Shown: piece by piece, positions 1 through 6,017 of the stretch | Layout of the letters: the number at the start of each line of letters is the position of its first letter | How positions within the stretch are numbered: the first letter of the stretch is position 1 | Assembly (NCBI GenBank): GCA_029266015.1 | Contig: JAJUFK010000150.1 | Location: 1-6,169 of the forward strand | Reading direction: 5' to 3' | Source: Bacteroidota bacterium | Lineage (GTDB): Bacteria > Bacteroidota > Bacteroidia > Bacteroidales > UBA1715 | Length of the DNA: 6,169 nt | Translations under genes and position numbers: made by a program | Notes under the pieces: model-generated | Databases searched by the model: none | What the model saw: only the letters and a program-made list of their open reading frames with translations | Told to the model about the DNA's origin: nothing

Positions 1-1
1 A

Positions 2-130
2 CCTTTTTTTAAAATACGTGTTGGCGATTTTAGAACTCGTGAAGATGCGTATATGCTTTATAAACAAATTGTAAATGAATTCCCTATATCATATTTGGTG
101 AATGATATAATACAGTTACCCAAATTATAA
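2..130 (+). CDS. SPOR-domain protein, C-terminal fragment (5' end outside window)
   Basis: An open frame enters from the left edge and gives 42 residues before TAA at 128-130. The fragment begins PFFKIRVGDFRTREDAY and ends DIIQLPKL. This matches the last two-thirds of a SPOR (sporulation-related repeat) domain as found in Bacteroidota: the RVGDFRTREDA strand-turn-helix, an aromatic/proline turn (NEFPISYLV), and a closing 'D-x-I-x-LP-x-L' strand. SPOR domains bind denuded peptidoglycan glycan strands in the periplasm, so the full protein is probably a secreted or lipid-anchored envelope protein. Its N-terminus, signal peptide and other domains cannot be seen. The gene converges on the minus-strand DUF2007 gene, and the two coding ends overlap by six bases. 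The domain call rests on recognised sequence pattern only. Confidence 0.8.
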   Translation, partial: PFFKIRVGDFRTREDAYMLYKQIVNEFPISYLVNDIIQLPKL

Positions 131-331
131 TTCTAATATTTTTAGTGCTTTTTCTACATCTTGTTCGTGAACTTGGAGTTTTACTCCCCCGGTGGCATAG
201 CTATATACAGGAATTATTTGTGTGGTAAGTTCGTCTTGTAAAAAAGTTTCAATTCCAAAACTTTCTAATTTTGATTGAGCTATATAGGCTTCGTGAGCAT
301 AAGTAAATGTTTGAATAGTAACCCACTTCAT
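125..331 (-). CDS. DUF2007 family small protein (putative signal-transducing protein)
   Basis: This encodes 68 residues, starting MKWVTIQTFTYAHEA and ending VEKALKILEL. The layout is typical of DUF2007: a first beta strand, an 'EA-x-x-x-x-x-LES-x-GIE' helix-turn, a loop with an acidic residue (LQDEL), a 'GGVKLQV' strand, and a final 'D-x-EKALKIL' helix. Single-domain members have about this length. The molecular role of the family is not established. The frame is open further upstream, but the ATG at 331-329 was chosen because the family starts here and upstream residues would lie inside the previous gene in another frame. The AlbA_2-type gene ends one base before this ATG, so translation is probably coupled. 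There are no membrane segments or signal peptide, so a cytoplasmic location is likely. Confidence 0.8.
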   Translation of the reverse strand: MKWVTIQTFTYAHEAYIAQSKLESFGIETFLQDELTTQIIPVYSYATGGVKLQVHEQDVEKALKILEL

Positions 332-332
332 A

Positions 333-1298
333 TTACATAAATAAACGAGGTTGTTCTGGTTGCACGGGTGTTTCAATTACTGTTTGTGCATGTGCAAAAT
401 CTGATAACTCTAATTGTTTCTTTTTGTATAACAATAGTTCTTTGCATCGAAAAATTTTTGTTTCAATACCATTACTAAAAAACAATTTTATTGTAATTTC
501 TCCATGTTCAAAAGCATCAAAATTGTGAGAATCTACTATAAAATTTGCTTCGGCCACTGTTGCAATTTCATTTTGAAAAAAAGGTGTTTTATGAGTAATA
601 CTAAAAACGGAATGACCATCTTCGAATCGTGAAAAATGGTTTTGTAATGAATCAAAATTTGGGTTGTTTATTTGTGATGGCACCCAAATTTCAACTTTAA
701 AAAAGCGTTCAACAGTAGTACCTGTATTTTTAATCAAAAAACGAGGATAAAAATTAATGTATTGGAATTTACCCCCCGAAAGCATTGGAATTCCATTTGT
801 GTTCATAATAGAATATAATTCTATTTCGCTGCGCTTACTTTTGGTATATAAATCGCGAATTTCATATTCTTCAAGTACAGTTTGTGTTAGGTTTGTCCGT
901 TTATAAAAGCGTTTATCTATACACATGTGCGGCGCTTTACTGCTATTAGGAACATGAATTCCAATTATATAATTACTAGGAGAGACAAATATTTTTTGAA
1001 TATTAAGATTTGGAATAATTGGACTAATAGATGTATTGCAAATATGAGTTAACCATTCTACGGCTTTTTCATTAGTAATAGGTTCTATATTTTTAGGTAT
1101 TTTGCGAATAGCATGTATGCCAATAAATATAGTACCTCCTGTAGAATTTGCCATAGCGCTTATGAGCATTGAAAAAAATAATTCGCGTTTTTCATCGCAC
1201 ACAGCTATTTCTTTAGCCGATAAATATTCTAATGCATTACTTTCTTTTGTTTTAAAAGAAAAGATATGTTCTATGCCAATTTCGTTTAGTTGAATCAT
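333..1298 (-). CDS. AlbA_2/Schlafen-type putative DNA-binding protein with unrecognised C-terminal beta-rich region
   Basis: This encodes 321 residues. Residues about 19-150 resemble the AlbA_2 (Schlafen-like, formerly AAA_4) domain: an acidic 'ES-x-x-LEYL' start, a helix leading into SAMANSTGGTIFIGI (47-61), a 'PHM' motif near 123-125, and FYKRTNLT (131-138) followed by the EEYEIRDLY helix. The family is usually linked to nucleic-acid binding or transcription control, and the Schlafen relatives include nucleases. Function here is not proven. Residues about 178-290 look beta-rich (YINFYPRFLIKNTG, KVEIWVP, EITIKLFF) and match no family I recognise. The tail is proline/glutamine-rich and ends PRLFM. 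No membrane helix or signal peptide is visible. The gene follows sbcD by 13 bases and precedes the DUF2007 gene by one base. The ATG at 1298-1296 lies just after an exact TAnnTTTG element, so it may also be transcribed independently. Confidence 0.75.
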   Translation of the reverse strand: MIQLNEIGIEHIFSFKTKESNALEYLSAKEIAVCDEKRELFFSMLISAMANSTGGTIFIGIHAIRKIPKNIEPITNEKAVEWLTHICNTSISPIIPNLNIQKIFVSPSNYIIGIHVPNSSKAPHMCIDKRFYKRTNLTQTVLEEYEIRDLYTKSKRSEIELYSIMNTNGIPMLSGGKFQYINFYPRFLIKNTGTTVERFFKVEIWVPSQINNPNFDSLQNHFSRFEDGHSVFSITHKTPFFQNEIATVAEANFIVDSHNFDAFEHGEITIKLFFSNGIETKIFRCKELLLYKKKQLELSDFAHAQTVIETPVQPEQPRLFM

Positions 1299-1303
1299 AC
1301 ATA

Positions 1304-1311
1304 CAAATATA
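1304..1311 (-). promoter_or_regulatory. Candidate Bacteroidota -7 promoter element for the AlbA_2-type gene
   Basis: On the minus strand this reads TATATTTG, an exact match to the TAnnTTTG -7 element used by the primary sigma factor of Bacteroidota. It directly follows the sbcD stop codon (1314-1312) and ends five bases before the ATG at 1298. Transcription would start almost at the start codon, giving a very short or absent leader. The -33 side is weak: only a TTTT run (1331-1328) with a 16-base spacer, and no TTTG. In AT-rich DNA a chance match is possible. Confidence 0.4.
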
Positions 1312-2520
1312 CTAATTTTCTTGTGCTAAAATTCGTTTAAACATGCGTTTTATTTCATTGCTTGGTTTTTGACCATTATTTTTGCTCATAAAATATTCCT
1401 CAAATAAATCATCAATTGGTTTTGAAAATGAAGGTATTATTGTTTCTATATTTTCTTGTTTTGTTACTGATACTATAGGAATTATTGCAATTATACCATT
1501 ATGAGTTTGATGAAGGTGTTTTACTTCAGCGGGAGTCATATAGGTATCACTTTCAATTGTAAGTTCTACATATTTGTCTTGATTTTGCAAAAGCCATTCT
1601 ATAGCTTCATTGGTAGAAGTACATGTTTTTTTAATGAGAATTTTAGGTGTATGTAATTCAATAGCATTTACTATAGCTTTATTATTAGGTTCAATTTGGG
1701 CAATTACCACATATTTTTTTTGCATGGCTTCGGCAAAACTATATGCCAATGGACTACCTGAATAAATAATAGGAGGATTGTGATACACGTATTGAAATTT
1801 ATGTAGATGTCCTAATGCAACATAGTGAATTTGTTTGGGAATAGATGCAGGAGGTAGTAATGTACTTATAGCTTGTATAGGTTTTTCATCTTCCGGTTCT
1901 ATTACGCTAGTTTCACCTATAGGTAAGCATAAATGATGACCAACAAGAATATTTACACCTTTATTGTCACAATATGTTTGAGCTAATGTATTCCAATAAT
2001 TGGTCATATATGTAATAAATTCAGTATCCTTATCAACCATAAATGCTTCTTTGAGTCGTAATTCATTAGCAAAAGGAGCAGTAATTATACGTAATAATTC
2101 ACCTGATTTCAATTCTATTTCAATAAAACTCTCATGACTTTGGCGTATTGAAAATGATGTGTCTGAAGTTTCTGTGTAATAGGTTGATTTAGGATTTCCA
2201 ATAAAAATTATTCCATTGTCACGAGCCAAAGGATTTGGAGCTTCAATTCTGTCGGGAGAATCATGATTGCCTGCTATTACAATTACAGGACGAGTACCTT
2301 TTTTTGATAAATTTTTGAGTGTAGAATATAATAATTCTATAGCTTCGGTTGGAGGATTAGTGGTGTCAAAAATATCACCTGCAATTACTACAACATCTAC
2401 GTTGTTTGAGTCTGCTATTTCACAAATTTCTGATAAAACAGTTTTTTGTTCATCTATACGAGTCAATGAACCTAAGCGTTTACCTAAATGCCAATCAGCC
2501 GTATGTAGTATAGAAATCAT
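1312..2520 (-). CDS. sbcD: SbcD-type nuclease subunit (Mre11-like exonuclease/endonuclease D)
   Basis: This encodes 402 residues, close to the usual SbcD length. It is the Mre11-like metallophosphoesterase subunit of the SbcCD complex, which cuts DNA hairpins, palindromes and protein-blocked ends in the cytoplasm. The metal-binding motifs appear in order: TADWHLG (D9, H11), GDIFD (48-52), GNHD (84-87), GHH (194-196) and GHLH (237-240). YSGSPL (253-258) follows, as in SbcD. The rest is the capping/C-terminal domain, ending with a basic helix (EIKRMFKRIL) that may contact SbcC. The ATG at 2520 was chosen because family members start 'M-x-ILHTADWH'; an in-frame TTG five codons upstream is less likely. 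No consensus promoter lies in the 44 bases between the upstream terminator and the ATG; TAATTTTT at 2550-2543 is only an imperfect match. sbcC is not adjacent, and an AlbA_2-type gene follows instead. Confidence 0.93.
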   Translation of the reverse strand: MISILHTADWHLGKRLGSLTRIDEQKTVLSEICEIADSNNVDVVVIAGDIFDTTNPPTEAIELLYSTLKNLSKKGTRPVIVIAGNHDSPDRIEAPNPLARDNGIIFIGNPKSTYYTETSDTSFSIRQSHESFIEIELKSGELLRIITAPFANELRLKEAFMVDKDTEFITYMTNYWNTLAQTYCDNKGVNILVGHHLCLPIGETSVIEPEDEKPIQAISTLLPPASIPKQIHYVALGHLHKFQYVYHNPPIIYSGSPLAYSFAEAMQKKYVVIAQIEPNNKAIVNAIELHTPKILIKKTCTSTNEAIEWLLQNQDKYVELTIESDTYMTPAEVKHLHQTHNGIIAIIPIVSVTKQENIETIIPSFSKPIDDLFEEYFMSKNNGQKPSNEIKRMFKRILAQEN

Positions 2521-2564
2521 TGATTTTTTATACAATAGTAATAAAAATTACTGAAATGGTGTAT

Positions 2565-2609
2565 AAAAAACTACCCGATTTGTAAAGATGCGTCAAACAA
2601 ATCGGGTAG
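2565..2609 (-). terminator. Intrinsic terminator of the Spy/CpxP-like gene
   Basis: A perfect 13-base inverted repeat (arms 2571-2583 and 2597-2609, CTACCCGATTTGT and its complement) encloses a 13-base loop. On the minus strand the hairpin is followed at once by six T (2570-2565). On the plus strand the hairpin is followed by an A-rich stretch, so it works only in the minus direction. It starts 22 bases after the stop codon of the Spy/CpxP-like gene and separates that gene from sbcD. Confidence 0.88.
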
Positions 2610-2631
2610 AAAGTAAAGAAATTATGCTTGT

Positions 2632-3060
2632 TTATTCTATAGAATCTTTGAATTCTCTTTTACACATGCCTTCTTTTATTCGTTTTTCGACAAGTGCTTT
2701 TTGTTCGGCAGTTAAAATTTGCATTATTTGAGCATGAACTTTATCTCGTTCTGCTCTCATTTCTTTTCGATGTGCTTCCATTTCACTTCGTTTAGCATCT
2801 AAAATTGCACGAATTTGATTTTTTTGTTCGTCGGTTACTCCAATTTCATCTAAAAACTCAGGAGAAAAAAAGCGCATACCATGGTTAAATTTTTCACAAC
2901 AATGTCCTCTGTAACCTTCGAATTGTTGAAATGGAGGTGGTGGCATCATGCCATTGTTAGGAACTGTGCTCCATGCTTTTGTTCCAATTACATACCCTAC
3001 TATGAAGCCTACTAAAATAAAGGCAGCTCCAATTACCATACTTTTCACATTCATATTCAT
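2632..3060 (-). CDS. Small membrane-anchored Spy/CpxP (LTxxQ)-type periplasmic protein
   Basis: This encodes 142 residues. A single hydrophobic segment (about 8-27, VIGAAFILVGFIVGYVIG) lies behind a short N-terminus, which predicts an uncleaved anchor with the rest in the periplasm. A proline-rich linker (PPPPF) and a cysteine/histidine patch (RGHCCEKFNHGM, 51-62) follow. The C-terminal half is strongly helical and charged, with two LTxxQ-like motifs, VTDEQ (75-79) and LTAEQ (116-120). This is the pattern of the Spy/CpxP/heavy-metal-resistance superfamily, whose members act as periplasmic chaperones, stress sensors or metal binders. Which role applies here cannot be told. The ATG at 3060 was chosen because it precedes the membrane segment closely; ATGs at 3054 and 3039 are alternatives. 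The frame is open further upstream but would run through the divergent promoter region. The gene stands alone between a divergent lpxH-like gene and its own terminator. Confidence 0.78.
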   Translation of the reverse strand: MNMNVKSMVIGAAFILVGFIVGYVIGTKAWSTVPNNGMMPPPPFQQFEGYRGHCCEKFNHGMRFFSPEFLDEIGVTDEQKNQIRAILDAKRSEMEAHRKEMRAERDKVHAQIMQILTAEQKALVEKRIKEGMCKREFKDSIE

Positions 3061-3132
3061 ACGTGTATAATTTAAATTAATATAATATTTATTGAGAGCT
3101 AAAATACGGCAGTTATACATTGATATTGTACT

Positions 3133-3165
3133 AAAATCTACCAACGGTTCAATTATATATACAAA
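3133..3165 (-). promoter_or_regulatory. Possible minus-strand promoter for the Spy/CpxP-like gene
   Basis: On the minus strand TTTG (3165-3162) is followed after 21 bases by TAGATTTT (3140-3133), a seven-of-eight match to TAnnTTTG. The spacing fits the Bacteroidota -33/-7 arrangement and would give a leader of roughly 65-70 bases before the ATG at 3060. The match is imperfect and the region is AT-rich, so this is a candidate only. It would overlap, back to back, the region upstream of the lpxH-like promoter. Confidence 0.3.
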
Positions 3166-3172
3166 CTTTCTG

Positions 3173-3180
3173 TATCTTTG
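3173..3180 (+). promoter_or_regulatory. Candidate Bacteroidota -7 promoter element for the lpxH-like operon
   Basis: TATCTTTG is an exact TAnnTTTG match, ending nine bases before the ATG at 3190. The expected transcription start falls within a few bases of the start codon, so the leader would be extremely short. No TTTG is seen at the -33 position; the region there reads GGTTCAATT. It is the only good promoter candidate upstream of the three-gene plus-strand cluster. Confidence 0.5.
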
Positions 3181-3189
3181 TGCATAATA

Positions 3190-3990
3190 ATGAGTTTGTT
3201 TAACACATTTTTTTGGTTGAAACATATATTTTTTGCATCGGATTTTCATTTAGGCTACCCAAATGCGGCACATAGCAGAGAGCGTGAGCGTTTGATTATT
3301 GAATGGCTTACCTATATTAAGCCACAATGCAAAGAGTTATATTTATTAGGTGATATTTTTGATTTTTGGTATGAATATACCTGGGTAGTTCCCAAAGGCT
3401 ATGTGCGGTTTCTTGCAAAACTTGCCGAATTTACCGATGCCGGAATACCGGTATATATGTTCAAAGGTAATCATGATCAATGGTTGGGAAGTTATTTAAC
3501 CGACGAAATTGGGGTTCAGATACTAGAGCACCCTATTATAAGAAATGAAAACGAAAAAATATTATATATTCATCATGGACATGCTTTGGGTACATATGAC
3601 AAAGGCATGAATTTTTTGCATGCAATTTTTACAAACAAAGTTTTGCAATGGTGTTTTTCGCGAATTCATCCTAACGGAGCATTTGGATTTGCACATCGAT
3701 GGTCGGCCCACAATCGTAAAGTAAAAGTATATCAATCTGCCAATTATTTGGGCGATGATAAAGAATGGCTTCTTATGTATGCTCGCGATGTACTTGCTCA
3801 ACAACATATTGATTACTTTATTTTTGGACATAGACATGTGGCTGTAAATAAGAAAATAACAGATACATCAACATATATAAATTTGGGTAATTGGATTACC
3901 AATACAAGTTATGCTGTATTTGACGGAACAGAATTACAATTACGTATATATAAACCGGAACTGCATCCTTCAAGTGGGATAGTTACATAA
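3190..3990 (+). CDS. lpxH: LpxH-like UDP-2,3-diacylglucosamine diphosphatase
   Basis: This encodes 266 residues of a calcineurin-like metallophosphoesterase. LpxH removes UMP from UDP-2,3-diacylglucosamine to give lipid X, a step of lipid A synthesis at the inner face of the cytoplasmic membrane. Motifs in order: SDFHLG (D18, H20), GDIFDFW (54-60), GNHD (93-96), the HHGH motif (128-131) with LGTYDKG after it, GHRH (213-216) and NLGNW (231-235). The middle insert (DKGMNFLHAIF, SRIHPN) is typical of Bacteroidota LpxH. One oddity is HGH where HGD is common; the usual metal-binding His is kept. The ATG at 3190 was preferred. An in-frame TTG at 3178 overlaps the -7 element and is unlikely, while a TTG at 3217 would give the start closest to most homologs. 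The gene heads an operon; the aminotransferase gene follows 19 bases later. Confidence 0.85.
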   Translation: MSLFNTFFWLKHIFFASDFHLGYPNAAHSRERERLIIEWLTYIKPQCKELYLLGDIFDFWYEYTWVVPKGYVRFLAKLAEFTDAGIPVYMFKGNHDQWLGSYLTDEIGVQILEHPIIRNENEKILYIHHGHALGTYDKGMNFLHAIFTNKVLQWCFSRIHPNGAFGFAHRWSAHNRKVKVYQSANYLGDDKEWLLMYARDVLAQQHIDYFIFGHRHVAVNKKITDTSTYINLGNWITNTSYAVFDGTELQLRIYKPELHPSSGIVT

Positions 3991-4009
3991 AAAATAGAAT
4001 TTTTACGGT

Positions 4010-5065
4010 ATGATATTGCCAAACGATTTTACAGCAGAATATGCTGCAATAGAAACAGAAGTTCAAGCAAAAATGCACGAGTTTTTTGCAAAAGGATGGT
4101 ATATTCTTGGTGAAGAAGTACAAGCTTTTGAAAAAGAATTTGCTTCATATGTTGGAGTAAATCATTGTATAGGAGTTGCAAACGGACTTGATGCTTTGAT
4201 TTTGGCTCTAAAAGCTTTGGGAGTTGGAACAGGTGATGAAGTTATAGTACCTTCAAATACATATATAGCTTCTGTGTTGGCTGTTTCTCATGTAGGAGCA
4301 ACGCCTGTATTTGTTGAACCAAATTCTCTTACACACAATATTGACCCATTAAGAATTGAGGAAAAAATAACTAAAAAAACTAAAGCAATACTTCCGGTTC
4401 ATTTATATGGATTATTGTGTGAGATGCCTGTTATTATGCGTGTAGCCGAAAAATATAATGTGTATGTTGTAGAAGATTGTGCGCAAGCTCATGGAGCAAC
4501 ATATGCAGGAAAGCAAGCCGGTAGTTGGGGACATGTAAATGCATTTAGTTTTTATCCAACTAAAAATTTGGGGGCTTATGGTGATGCCGGGGCTGTAACA
4601 ACCAACGATGCAGCTATTGCAAAAAAAATTCAAATGTTGCGAAATTATGGGTCTCAAATTAGATATCAAAATGAAATCATTGGCTACAACTCACGTTTAG
4701 ATGAGATTCAAGCAGGTTTGCTGCGTATTAAATTACGATATCTTAATGATTGGAATGTTATGAGACGAGCAACAGCTGAATTATTTTGGAAAGAATTTTC
4801 TGACAAAGCATGGATTTTCCCGGTTGAACCACAAGGATATTATCATGTATATCATCAGTTTGTAGTGCAATCGGAACAACGCGAAGCCGATATGCTTGCA
4901 TTGGAGAGTATGGGTTATAAATGCTTGATACATTATCCAATACCACCTTACAAATCAAATGCATACAAAGAGCAATATGAAGGTATGGTATTTCCTATTG
5001 CCGACGAATTGGCTCGAAAAGTTTTTAGTTTACCTTTGCATGGTACAATGTGGAATAAAAAATAA
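4010..5065 (+). CDS. DegT/DnrJ/EryC1/StrS sugar-nucleotide aminotransferase, FdtB/QdtB-like
   Basis: This encodes 351 residues of a PLP-dependent aminotransferase acting on nucleotide-linked keto-sugars. Seen motifs: GWYILGEEVQAFEKEFA (29-45), HCIGVANGLDAL (52-63), VPSNTYIAS (80-88), VEDCAQAHGA (154-163, with the cofactor-binding Asp156), and SFYPTKNLGAYGDAGA (180-195), in which Lys185 should form the PLP Schiff base. NSRLDEIQAG (227-236) and IHYPIPPYK (307-315) follow. The GWYILGEEV start and the IHYPIPP motif point to the FdtB/QdtB group, which makes dTDP-3-amino-3,6-dideoxyhexoses. The exact sugar cannot be fixed, because no epimerase, isomerase or acetyltransferase gene lies in the window. 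The C-terminus stops at LPLHGTMWNKK, apparently missing the final helix of the family, and is followed by a second in-frame TAA. It is probably co-transcribed with the lpxH-like gene and the glycosyltransferase gene 5 bases downstream. Confidence 0.88.
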   Translation: MILPNDFTAEYAAIETEVQAKMHEFFAKGWYILGEEVQAFEKEFASYVGVNHCIGVANGLDALILALKALGVGTGDEVIVPSNTYIASVLAVSHVGATPVFVEPNSLTHNIDPLRIEEKITKKTKAILPVHLYGLLCEMPVIMRVAEKYNVYVVEDCAQAHGATYAGKQAGSWGHVNAFSFYPTKNLGAYGDAGAVTTNDAAIAKKIQMLRNYGSQIRYQNEIIGYNSRLDEIQAGLLRIKLRYLNDWNVMRRATAELFWKEFSDKAWIFPVEPQGYYHVYHQFVVQSEQREADMLALESMGYKCLIHYPIPPYKSNAYKEQYEGMVFPIADELARKVFSLPLHGTMWNKK

Positions 5066-5070
5066 TAAGT

Positions 5071-5994
5071 ATGTATTCAATTATCTTACTTTCATACTAT
5101 AGTGAACAACGAATTGTAAACGTGTTCAATCGTGTAAGTAAAGCTTTAGAGCAAGAACAGATTCCGTTTGAGTTTATCATAATGGACGATGGGTCTAAAG
5201 ATAATTCATACCAAGTTGCTTTAGAATTAGAAAAACAAGATTCGCGGGTGCGTGCGTATCAGTTGAGTAAAAATTATACGAGTCATTATTCCAAATTTGC
5301 AGCGTTTTCTGTATGCAAAGGCGATTGTGCTACATCAATTCCCGACGACGAGCAAATGCCCCTGGATATTGTAATTAAGATGTATCGTACATGGCAAAAG
5401 GGACATAAAATTGTAATGCCCTATCGCGTGAGTCGTAACGATGGTAAAATTAAAGATTCGTTTTCGAATTTGTATTACAAAATGATGAATTCCATTACCG
5501 ATGTTACCTTTCCCAAAGGTGGCGCCGATGGTTTTTTGATAGACAGAGAGGTGATAGATATACTAAACAATCATATTTCACCACGCAATACATCTACCAC
5601 TGTTGAGGTGTTGCGTTTAGGATTCGACCCTGTGTTTATACCATTTGAACGACCTACGGTAAAAAATAAATCGCGATGGACATTCAAAAAGAAAATGAAA
5701 TTAGCAATGGATACAATTTTGGCATCGTCTACATTTCCTATCAAATTTATTTCGCGTTTGGGTTTTGTTTCGTTTATTTTTTCTATTTTGTTAATTATAT
5801 TGCTCACATATATAAAGCTTACCGGTAAAACATCTATAGGAGGTGTATCTATGCCCGGTTGGACATCGATATTGGCATTTGTTGCTTTTTTTAGTGGGTT
5901 GATATTACTTTCGCTCGGAATTGTAGCCGAATATATTTGGAAAATTCACGAAGAAGTAAAAGGAAGACCAGGGTATATAATTAAGAAAAAATAG
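5071..5994 (+). CDS. GT2 family polyprenyl-phosphate-type glycosyltransferase (ArnC/GtrB/DPM1-like)
   Basis: This encodes 307 residues. The N-terminal part is a GT-A fold glycosyltransferase of family 2: SIILLSYYSEQRI opening strand and helix, MDDGSKDNS (38-46) for nucleotide-sugar binding, and IPDDEQMP (90-97) where relatives carry the DxDxQ metal motif. GGADGFLIDREV (150-161) and KSRWTFKKKMKLAMD (200-214) correspond to conserved blocks of the ArnC/GtrB/dolichol-phosphate-mannose synthase group. Two predicted membrane helices follow (about 228-250 and 264-288), then LGIVAEYIWKIHEEVKGRP, the usual cytoplasmic tail. Such enzymes move a sugar from a nucleotide donor to undecaprenyl phosphate at the inner membrane. 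The sugar is unknown, but the aminotransferase product next door is a reasonable guess. The gene begins 5 bases after the aminotransferase stop codon, with no Shine-Dalgarno sequence, and ends with TAG. Confidence 0.87.
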   Translation: MYSIILLSYYSEQRIVNVFNRVSKALEQEQIPFEFIIMDDGSKDNSYQVALELEKQDSRVRAYQLSKNYTSHYSKFAAFSVCKGDCATSIPDDEQMPLDIVIKMYRTWQKGHKIVMPYRVSRNDGKIKDSFSNLYYKMMNSITDVTFPKGGADGFLIDREVIDILNNHISPRNTSTTVEVLRLGFDPVFIPFERPTVKNKSRWTFKKKMKLAMDTILASSTFPIKFISRLGFVSFIFSILLIILLTYIKLTGKTSIGGVSMPGWTSILAFVAFFSGLILLSLGIVAEYIWKIHEEVKGRPGYIIKKK

Positions 5995-6017
5995 ATATAC
6001 TATTAATTTCAAATATT

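Noticed and set aside
332..376. Longer DUF2007 protein starting at 376.
   Set aside because: The added residues lie within the AlbA_2-type coding region in another frame, and the family starts at the ATG at 331.
2267..2554. Plus-strand open frame of 95 codons opposite the start of sbcD.
   Set aside because: It lies antisense to well-conserved SbcD motifs and has no recognisable domain, so it is a shadow of sbcD.
3116..3130. Imperfect palindrome TACATTGATATTGTA in the divergent region, as a possible operator.
   Set aside because: Only four bases pair in each outer arm and the centre is mismatched. In AT-rich DNA this is easily expected by chance.
3061..3249. Longer form of the Spy/CpxP-like protein starting at 3249.
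   Set aside because: It would bury the membrane anchor behind 63 extra residues and cross the divergent promoter and the lpxH-like start. The ATG at 3060 gives a normal anchor topology.
3562..3837. Minus-strand open frame opposite the lpxH-like gene.
   Set aside because: The opposite strand encodes conserved metallophosphoesterase motifs through this whole stretch, and the antisense product has no family features.
5995..6017. Possible bidirectional terminator between the glycosyltransferase gene and the last minus-strand frame.
   Set aside because: Only a short AAATATTT-type self-complementary run is present, without a GC-containing stem or clear T-tract.
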